From positions 56,083,899-56,147,898 of the forward strand of contig CM035163.1 of assembly GCA_020205615.1 (NCBI GenBank): a stretch of DNA of 64,000 bases, read 5' to 3'. Position 1 is the stretch's first letter. Each line of letters begins with the position of its first letter. Source of the stretch: Panax quinquefolius (Eukaryota; Streptophyta; Magnoliopsida; Apiales; Araliaceae). This document shows, in pieces, positions 55,785-64,000 of this stretch. Under the pieces are notes generated by a model. The model saw only the letters and a program-made list of their open reading frames with translations, did no database searches and was not told the origin of the DNA. A program made the translations under genes and the position numbers.

Positions 55785-58507
55785 TGTGACGCCCCCAAAA
55801 TAGGTCAATTCCATCCAACCCATTCTGAGTCGCCAATACATGGTACAGAAACAACTACAACTTTATTATTACAACAGTAAAACTGTGAGTTTGAATACAA
55901 ATATTATCTTCTAGACAATATCTATACTCAAATCAATCCTCATCACATTTATTGATACATTATTTTACAAAAATGGTGAGGACTACTAAACAATCCTTTC
56001 TAACACCTTCATTCCATACCCCAGGCTACTGCACTCGCTTATATTCTCGCCTCCCGAGAAGAATGGAACAAAAAGGAAAAGGGTGAGCTCAACTAGCCCG
56101 ATAAAGAATATTATGACTAAGATAATATACAACAAATTATCGTTAGTCTCCAACAGGAAAAATCGATAGAATACTGATAGACAACAAGTTTCGGATCAAT
56201 ATTCGCAATGAAAATAATAATTCATAGAAGAGTTACGTAGAGAATGAAATCTACTATAATCTATGAATTTAATAAATCCATCATCAATATTTTATCCTCG
56301 TAACATCAATCAATATTCATCTCAAATCAAATATTCATCTTTGCACTACTGACAGCCAAAGATATTCATCAATCGGTGGCCATGTTCATCTCAACACTGC
56401 TCATCTTTGCACTAAAGGCTAAAGATATTCTTCAGAAATCATTCATCTTTGACCTACAGCCAAAGATATTCAATAATATCATCATTTAAGATCGAGGATG
56501 ATGAAAAATATTTTAAAGAACGAATCCGGTGAAACAAAATGACAAGGATTAAGGATTAAGGATTCATACTTGGTTTTATCCACGTCCAAAAATACCTCAA
56601 AAATAATCATAGTGGTGTAAAATTCAAGAATGATCAAAACATGGATACAAATCGAGTTAGTATCCGAATAGATATTTTGACAAAAAGAAGAAATTTTATT
56701 TTTCTATTGAATAGTACAGTATACGTGAATAGTGTCAGATATCGTGAATAGGTCAGTATACGTGAATAGTAACTCAGACACCAAAAGATAGAAATTCCAC
56801 AAAAAAACATTTTCACGCTTCGTGAATAAGTAACTCGTGAATAAGTAACTCGTGAATAGTAACTCATGAATAAGTAACTCATGAATAGTAACCCCGACAT
56901 GAAAAAGTTCCAAATTTGATAAAAACTTCAGATCAATATTTCAACATAATGATATTGAAGAAATAATATCATTACTTAAAAAAATAATATCCCTTACCTC
57001 GAAAGAAAAGACTTTTAAATGAAACAGGACATAGTCTTTGAAGGAACTTGCACCGCCTAACAATACTCAAAGTATACTCAAAATACTCACAAAATACACT
57101 TTCGATAATAGAGAGAGAAAGAGAGAAAACTTGTTTCGGTGTGATTTTCAATTCTAACCCAAGCACCCTATTTATAGGAAAACGCTTAGAACACAAAGTA
57201 GAAAATTTAATATAATATTAATATAATTATACAAATTTTCCTTAGCCCACCTTTTGGTCAAAAACACCAGCCACACATGTTAATGATGTCCAAAAAAAAT
57301 ACAAAAACGTTTTTTCTAACAAAATAATTTAAACTCCCAAAAATCAATTATTTTGAGCTTGAACTTCAATAATTCATAATAAATAGCCATTTCATCAGAA
57401 AATTCGAATCTCATGAGTTTTTATAGGAAATTCAATTCTCTACAACTTTACAGAAGAAAGTTTTTCCAAATTCCAAACAAAGGTTGACCGAAATCCACAA
57501 AGCAGGCGATTTTACTGTGCTATAATCAAATTTTCAAATAATAAATGGGGTCCACCGACATGTTTAACATGTTTTAAACATTTATTGCAACAAAAATACT
57601 CTTCCTCCTCAGATACTCATATATCCCACATTCGTTGTAAAAATATCACCGTTAATATATTATTAAAATAATATATTTAAATGAATTATTTTATCGAAAA
57701 AGATAAAATATTAATTTTCAACAATTGTCATTTTAAAATTTTCTCCATCTATATCCACATAAAATCAATATTTTCCTCATCATATAAATCAATAATTAAT
57801 TATTCACAAATAATATTACGTAATCACAATATCGACAACCAGCAGGTCCCAGAAAGAGGGGCTTTCAATAAGAATTTCTTCTTCAAGCGCAATTAGGTGA
57901 CCAAACTCTCCTTAGATGTAACTTTCTAGACATTGCCAATAATGTTATCTAATAATATTATTCAGATAATATGAATTATTGCTTCGATAATGAAAAATAC
58001 CTTGTGTAATGACAATTATCAAACAACAAGAATATAAAATATCAACGCAGCAATTATTAACTCAATAAAATAATCAACAAGAATTATCGTAACCATTATT
58101 GAGTAGTTCCTTCACGTAAGAATCAATAATTGGTGCAATACCGTGCTCTCGCTCAACAACGCGTAATAGTGTGTTTTAACCAATAGGGTATTCCAACAAA
58201 GATTAATTCAGAATAACTACGCCGTTATTTAAAAACAACTTATATTTGTCTTTTCTTCATCCAATCGCTTTCAAGTTATGGGGCCCACACATGGTCATTT
58301 ACTGTCAGCACGAATATTTCCACAAAAGATTTAATATTCCACGACCAAACGAATATTCCCGACGATAATGAATATTTTATAACCATGCTTAATTTGAAAT
58401 ATTTGCATATTTAACCCTTAACTATCCACATTAATCAAATCAACCCTTACTATTTTAAAATAATAAATAAAGGAAATTCCTTTTATTTAAAAAATTTTGG
58501 TCTTACA
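55785..58507 (-). repeat. 3' LTR of element 55785-63929
   Basis: 2723 bases, TGTGACGCCCCC..TTGGTCTTACA. Contains GCCAAAGATATTCA modules (56330-56475), a GAATAGTAACTC array (56706-56895) and the conserved GAGCTCAACTAGCC block at 56085. Confidence 0.92.
57168..57176 (-). promoter_or_regulatory. TATA box of LTR 55785-58507
   Basis: TATAAATAG on the minus strand in the context CCTATAAATAGGGTGC. Confidence 0.65.
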
Positions 58508-58522
58508 ACCTCTCCTCCTTAT
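58508..58522 (-). promoter_or_regulatory. Polypurine tract
   Basis: Minus strand ATAAGGAGGAGAGGT directly abutting the 3' LTR. Intact. Confidence 0.8.
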
Positions 58523-59345
58523 GAAATTTCGTCCTCGAAATTGGACGTGACGTACTGGTGTTTCAAAAGGTGAGGATACCTCGCTTTCATTTCCGTTTCC
58601 AATTCCTGTGTCATTTCCTCTATAGCATGATTCCTCCACAAAACTTTAACTTGTGGTATGACCTTTCTTGGCGTAGGACATGCTCCTTCCTATCCAAAAT
58701 CTTGACAGTACCTCCTCATACGTTAAGTCTTGGCTATCTCGTGGGTTTCTAACTCAACGACGTAGTTTGGTCGTCCACATATTTACGTAACATCGATACG
58801 TGAAAAACGTTATGAACACGCGTCATACTTGGCAGTAAAACGAGTCTATAGGCCACAGTTCCTATTCGATCGAGAATTTCAACTAGATTAATAAATCAAG
58901 GTTTGAGCTTTCCTCACCTCACCGATTCTCGCTTTTGAAATAACAACTTCTTGCACCTCCTTCTTCAAATTCATCACTCCGATTGTGTAGCTTGAACAAG
59001 CTTTAACTTTATCGATTAAAGTCGATTATACTCAGATATCATCACGCACTCAGTATATCATCACGTGGGTACCTAGAGTTTTCATCTCCATCTCTATTAT
59101 TTGTATATTATACTGAAATGAGTCTTTGACAATATCGTACTCAGACTTGATATCGATCTTCTACTCAACACGTCGCCTACCACGTTCGCTTTTCCAGGAT
59201 GGCATGGTCGTAACATATATTTGAAATGAGTCTCTCTTGAGTTCTTCAAGCTCTTCCCACATTCCTTGCTCCATTCGAATTTTGTATCTCTACGAGTCAA
59301 TTGCGATAATGGAATAGCGATTCGAGAATATCCTTCAACGAATCT
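58523..59345 (-). pseudogene. Remnant of RNase H linker and integrase tail
   Basis: Reading the minus strand from 59345: an RT connection piece (TRRDTKFEWSKECGKSLKN, 59300-59245), directly joined to [15 protein letters not shown] (59200-59150), the end of RNase H, so the catalytic RNase H core is deleted. A linker remnant follows (TLIDKVKA, about 59020), then a second deletion to the integrase C-terminus and its tail (VIPQVKVLWRNHAIEEMT, about 58640-58590). Integrase catalytic residues are absent. Confidence 0.8.
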
Positions 59346-60319
59346 CCGATAATAACCAACTAAGCCTGAAAGCTACGTATTTCGATTCTTGACTTAGGTT
59401 GCTCTCAACCGTGACTCATATCCCAATCTTGGATAAGACGTCATAATGACACCTATCGCTTTACTATCGCATCTAATACGACGTCCCCTATAGAGAGTTC
59501 GGCCAGGTGAATTCCACAAAGGAAGTCACAAGATAAAGGCTCAGTACCAAATTCTATAGTTGAATTTTAACTCCTCAAGTTCAATAGAGCCATTCTATAT
59601 GAGATTTTAGAAATGAGTTTTGTCACAGGGTTCAAAGTCGATACAAAATTTAATATCGCTTTGGGAGTAAGCCAAGAAATTCTTCAGAAATACATCGGGG
59701 AAAAATCAATAACAACAGAATATTATTCAAATCGACGTGTCTTTATTCAAATCCATAACATGGACTAAGAAAACTTGACATCCGTAATAAACGAATGACT
59801 TCATGGCTTGATATGAAAATGTTTGATTACAATGGTTTGATTGCTTGAATTCGAATAACAAAGTTGCTTAGGAATATGAAAACTAACAACCTTACAAAAG
59901 CAATCAATTTGGCATGATGAGTAGTTAACCTTAAAATCACATCAAAAGCAAATATCTCTATAGAAATAAGGTTAACAGTAATGTGATAGTGCCAACTGAA
60001 TCAAACAAGATTTCTAAACAACAGATGTAATGAAAGTTTCTCCTAACGGATTCTCCATAAATAGGTCAAAGTCTAATTTCTCCGTAGTCAAGTTCAAACG
60101 TTGAGCGCAAGCAAGAGAGATAAAAGAATGGGTAGAACCAGTATCTAGTAAGGTATAAACTTCGCAAGAATTTATAATTAACTAACCCGTGCTAACTTCG
60201 TTCGGGTTCCTCACATTTTGACCGGTCACGACAAACGCTCTTCCAGGAACCGTTGACTTTGACTTTTCTGGGACATCCTTTTGAGTCACCATTCCCGCTG
60301 GACTGGGTTTCGATATCGT
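59346..60319 (-). pseudogene. Protease region remnant of the deleted element
   Basis: The minus strand from about 60170 reads YTLLDTGSTHSFISLACAQR with an intact D-T-G protease site, then LDFDLFMENPLGETFITSV. Stops appear after that (about 60020 onward) and the frame is lost. The protease-RT linker can be traced near 59640-59590 (..NPVTKLISKISYRMALL), after which RT is missing entirely. Confidence 0.78.
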
Positions 60320-60970
60320 ACAATCTCGAGCGATATGTCCTTCTTTTCCACAATTATAGCATACCTTGGAAGGCTTTGAACAGTTTGACCTTATATGTCC
60401 CTCCTCTCCACATCTGTAGCATCTAAGCGGCGATCGTTCTCTTCCCTAGAATTTGTTGATGGTGCCGATGTTCTTCTGCCGACGTCTTCCGTCATCGTTA
60501 AATCTTCTCTTTTAGATTGGACATCTCTTTCCATAATATCAACGCGTCGTGCGGCTTTTACCCATGCATCACTCATTCTCACTCGCTCATTATTTCTTCT
60601 TTCATTTCGATTCAAACTTTATCATCTTATACTACGCCAAAGAGTGCTTCATTCAAGCATCACGATCGGGTAACACAAGCTTGAATCGTTGCATCCTTTT
60701 GCTCCACGACTGCCTGCAATTCTTCAGCCTGCTCTTCTAACTCATGAATACGATTTTGCAATTCTACATTTTGATCATAAAATACCTCTTCTTCCTCTTC
60801 TTCCTCACTCTCAGCTGTTACCTCTGCGACTATCTCGGGTGCAACAATCAATTCTTCACTCACCACATGGATATCTCTAATTCCTTCTTCGCCGACATCA
60901 CATTAATCCGGTTGGCGATTTGAGGTGTCTCCACGATCTCATTCACTCCACTGTTAATATTCTCATTCGA
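60320..60970 (-). pseudogene. Gag remnant with acidic coiled-coil and two zinc knuckles
   Basis: ATG near 60973 opens MSNENINSGVNEIVETPQIA. A frame at 60866-60660 is acidic (eight consecutive Glu apart from a Ser) and then heptad-like (LQNRIHELEEQAEELQAVVE), a predicted coiled coil that the other gag copies in the window do not show. The central gag region with WEKFQ and YEAKF is deleted. At the end are two perfect CCHC knuckles (60421-60320): [14 protein letters not shown] and [14 protein letters not shown]. Frames differ between these parts. The element may rely on its RNA signals rather than its proteins. Confidence 0.78.
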
Positions 60971-61147
60971 CATTCTCAAATACTGTCATAAAACAAGGGT
61001 TAATTAAGGAAATCAATATATCACATAATATCCCTATATACTAACCAACTAACAAATAATCTTAGGTAGGACACACTAGCGAAGGATTTACTCGTCTCTC
61101 CCCTCCTAGTTCTATTCCCCGATCTCCGCCAGAGATTATATCCCTAA

Positions 61148-61159
61148 GCTCTGATACCA
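61148..61159 (-). promoter_or_regulatory. Primer binding site
   Basis: TGGTATCAGAGC on the minus strand, two bases after the 5' LTR end. Exact match to the 3' end complement of plant initiator tRNA-Met. Confidence 0.9.
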
Positions 61160-61161
61160 AC

Positions 61162-63929
61162 TGTGACGCCCCCAAAATAGGTCCATTCCATCCAACCCAT
61201 TCTGAGTCGCCAATACATGGTACAGAAATAACTACAACTTTATTATTACAACAGTAAAACTGTGAGTTTGAATACAAATATTATCTTCTAGACAATATCT
61301 ATACTCAAATCAATCCTCATCACATTTATTGATACATTATTTTACAAAAATGGTGAGGACTACTAAACAATCCTTTCTAACACCTTCATTCCATACCCCA
61401 CTCGTACTCGCTTATATTCTCGCCTCCCGAGAAGAATGGAACAAAAGGAAAAGGGTGAGCTCAACTAGCCCAAGAAAAGAATATTATGACTAAGATAATA
61501 TACAACAAATTATCGTTAGTCTCCAACAGGAAAAATCGATAGAATACAATGTACAACAAGTTTCAGATCAATATTCGCAAGCCGGAAATAATAATTCATA
61601 GAAGAGTTACGTAGAGAATGAAATCTACTATAATCTATGAATTTATGTAAATCCATCATCAATATTTTATCCTCGTAACATCAATCAATATTCATCTCAA
61701 ATCAAATATTCATCTTTTTTGCACTCTGTGCCAAAAGATATTCATCAATCGGTCATGTTCATCTCAACACTGCTCATCTTTGCACTAAAGGCTAAAGATA
61801 TTCTTGAAATCATTCATCTTTGCACTACAAGCCAAAGATATTCAATAATATCATCATTTAAGACCGAGGATGATGAAAATATTTTTAAAAGAACGAATCC
61901 AAATTGAAACAAAATGACAAGGATTAAGGATTAAGGATTCATACTTGGTTTTATCCACGTCAAAAATACCTCAAAAATAATCATAGTGGTGTAAAATTCA
62001 AGAATGATCAAAAACATGGATACAATCGAGAGTTAGTATCCGTAATAGATATTTTGGACAAAAGAAGAAATTTTATTTTTCTATTGAATAATACCAGATA
62101 TCGTGAATAGTGTCAGATATCGTGAATAAAGTGCCGATATCGTGAATAGTAACTCAGACACCAAAAGATAGAAATTCCACAAAAAAAAATATTTTTACGC
62201 TTCGTGAATAAGAATCGTGAATAGAACTCGTGAATAGTAACTCATGAATAGTAACTCGTGAATAGTAACTCATGAATAGTAACCCCGATATGAAAAAGTT
62301 CCAAATTTGATAAAAACTTCAGATCAATATTTCAACATAATGATATTGAAGAAATAATATCATTCTGAAAAAAATAATATCCCTTACCTCGAAAGACAAG
62401 ACTTCTAGTTGAAACAGGATATAGTCTTTGAAGGAACTTGCAGACCGCCTAACAATACTCAAAGTATACTCAAAATACTCACAAAATACACTCGATAATA
62501 TAGAGAGAGAAAGAGAGAAAACTTGTTTCTGGTGTGATTTTCAATTCTAACCTAAGCACCCTATTTATAGGAAAATGCTTAGAACACCAAAGCAGAAAAT
62601 TTAATATAATATTAATATAATTATACAAATTTTCCTTAGCCCACCTTTTGGTCAAAAACACCAGCCACACATGTTAATGATGTCCAAAAAAATACAAAAA
62701 ACGTTTTTTTCTAACAAAAATAATTTAAACTCCCAAAAATCAATTATTTCGGAGCTTCGGAACTTCAATAATTCATAATAAATAGCCATTTCATCAGAAA
62801 ATTCGAATCTCGCGAGTTTTTATAGGAAATTCAATTCTCTACAACTTTACAGAAGAAAGTTTTTCCAAATTCCAAACAAAAGTTGACCGAAATCCACAAA
62901 CGGGCGATTTTATTGTGTTATAATCAAATTTCAATAATAAATGGGGTCCACCGACATGTTTAACATGTTTTAAACATTTATTGCAACAAAAATACTCTTC
63001 CTCCTCAGATACTCATATATCCCACATTCGTTGTAAAAATATCACCGTTAATATATTATTAAAATAATATATTTAAATGAATTATTTTATCGAAAAAGAT
63101 AAAATATTAATTTTCAACAATTGTCATTTTAAAAATTTTCTCCATCTATATCCACATAAAATCAATATTTTCTTCATCATATAAATCAATAATTAATTAT
63201 TCACAAATAATATTACGTAATCACAATATTGACAACCGGCAGCCCAGGAAAGAGGGGCTTTCAATAAGAATTTCTTCTTCTTGCACAAGCGCAATTAGGT
63301 GACCAAACCTCTCCTTAGATGTAACTTTCTAGACATTGCCAATAATGTTATCTAATAATATTATTCAGATAATATGAATTATTGCTTCGATAATGAAAAA
63401 AATCTTGTGTAATGACAATTATTGAAACAACAAAGAATATAAAATATCAACGCAGCAATTATTAACTCAATAAAAAATCTAACAAAGAATTAATTCGTAA
63501 CCATTATTGAGTAAGTGCCTTTCACGTAAGAATCAATAATTGGTGCAATACCGGTAAAGCTATCGCTCAACAACGGCGTAATAAGTGTGTTTTAACCACC
63601 GTATTCCAACAAGATAATCTGGTGAATAACTACTTCGTAGATTATTTAAAAACAACTTATATTTTCGTTTTCTTCATCCAATCGCTTTCAGTTATGGGCC
63701 CACACATGGTCGCTACTGGCCGCATTTAATATTCCCCGATAATATTTAATATTCCACGACCAAATGAATATTCCCCGACGATAATGAATATTTTATAACC
63801 ACTTGCTTAATTTGAAATATTTACATATTTAACCCTTAACTATCCACATTAATCAAATCAACCCTTACTATTTTAAAATAATAAATAAAGGAAATTCCTT
63901 TTTATTTAAAAAAATTTCGGGGTCTTACA
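61162..63929 (-). repeat. 5' LTR of element 55785-63929
   Basis: 2768 bases, TGTGACGCCCCC..GGGGTCTTACA. Nearly the same as the LTR at 55785. Differences are mostly small insertions and deletions. Confidence 0.92.
62561..62569 (-). promoter_or_regulatory. TATA box of LTR 61162-63929
   Basis: TATAAATAG on the minus strand. As the 5' LTR copy, this would be the promoter of the element. Confidence 0.7.
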
Positions 63930-64000
63930 ATAGCCTATGCCTCACGACAACTCAAAGAATATGAGAGGAATTATCCTACTCATGATCTAGAGTTGGCAAT
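63930..64000 (+). pseudogene. RNase H of the plus-strand element, resumed after insertion
   Basis: After the ATAGC duplication the frame continues [20 protein letters not shown], joining in frame with KVIA at 55773-55784. The window ends inside the domain. Confidence 0.9.

Larger units (their letters stand above)
55785..63929 (-). mobile_element. Internally deleted Ty3/gypsy element, minus strand, nested in RNase H
   Basis: An 8145-base element with two LTRs (55785-58507 and 61162-63929), a perfect target duplication ATAGC (55780-55784 and 63930-63934), an intact primer site (61148-61159) and an intact polypurine tract. The two LTRs differ at only about two of the first 100 bases (more indels elsewhere), so this is the youngest insertion here. 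The internal region is only 2654 bases. Most of gag, RT, RNase H and integrase core are deleted, so it could move only with proteins from elsewhere. Confidence 0.93.
42268..64000 (+). mobile_element. Plus-strand Ty3/gypsy element with three nested insertions, continues past window
   Basis: The element comprises a 5' LTR 42268-47556 (interrupted), a primer binding site at 47559, and a leader interrupted by a CACTA element (47643-52980). Gag (53088-54180), protease-RT and the start of RNase H (to 55784) follow, then an interruption by a minus-strand family member (55785-63929), and RNase H resumes at 63935. The rest of pol and the 3' LTR lie beyond the right edge. The bases before the LTR are ATAGA. 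Gag and pol contain several stops, so the element is inactive. Confidence 0.9.

Noticed and set aside
60395..60880. Plus-strand open frames opposite gag
   Set aside because: Shadows of the minus-strand gag and its zinc knuckles and coiled-coil segment.

Overview
The window is a repeat-dominated, AT-rich piece of a plant nuclear genome. It is most likely a eudicot, judging from the captured gene fragments and the Ty3/gypsy lineage; the species cannot be fixed from the sequence. I see no intact host gene, no rRNA gene, no functional tRNA and no CRISPR array. Nearly everything is a transposable element, a nested insertion in one, or a broken gene fragment.

One Ty3/gypsy chromovirus family dominates. 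Its LTRs are about 2.4-2.8 kb, begin TGTAAGACCCC and end GGGCGTCACA in element orientation. It has a tRNA-iMet type primer site (TGGTATCAGAGC) and gag-PR-RT-RNaseH-IN with two CCHC knuckles and a chromodomain-like tail. Copies lie at 1-2531 (LTR piece, minus), 2532-5860 (LTR plus pol 3' end, minus), 11743-24683 (decayed element, minus), 33300-40246 (solo LTR, plus, split), 42268 to beyond the right edge (element, plus) and 55785-63929 (deletion derivative, minus).

Layout. 1-6135: overlapping remnants of the family. 7609-9360: unrelated solo LTR with TATAT duplications. 9361-11742: unassigned DNA with a tRNA-headed repeat, a Helitron 3' end and a long ATT microsatellite. 11743-24683: family element inserted in that microsatellite and itself split by a 3.4-kb solo LTR. 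24684-30000: rest of the microsatellite, a purine tract, and a receptor-like kinase 3' exon split by a 4.1-kb solo LTR. 32165-41395: Mutator-like transposase gene, catalytic core missing, holding a family solo LTR that holds a further 4.5-kb solo LTR. 42268-64000: plus-strand element whose 5' LTR contains another solo LTR, whose leader contains a 5.3-kb CACTA element, and whose RNase H region contains the 8.1-kb minus-strand derivative.

The two most interesting items are the CACTA element, which carries intron-containing pieces of at least four unrelated host genes (fructokinase, cyclin-L, a CCCH zinc-finger protein, RecQ helicase) all in the same orientation, and an array of ~58-bp units in the transcribed part of some LTRs in which each unit holds a small hairpin whose arms change together while pairing is kept. 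Coding regions are decayed mainly by C-to-T type nonsense changes and frameshifts, as expected for old methylated repeats. All assignments come from reading motifs, repeat boundaries and target-site duplications by eye; no database search was run.
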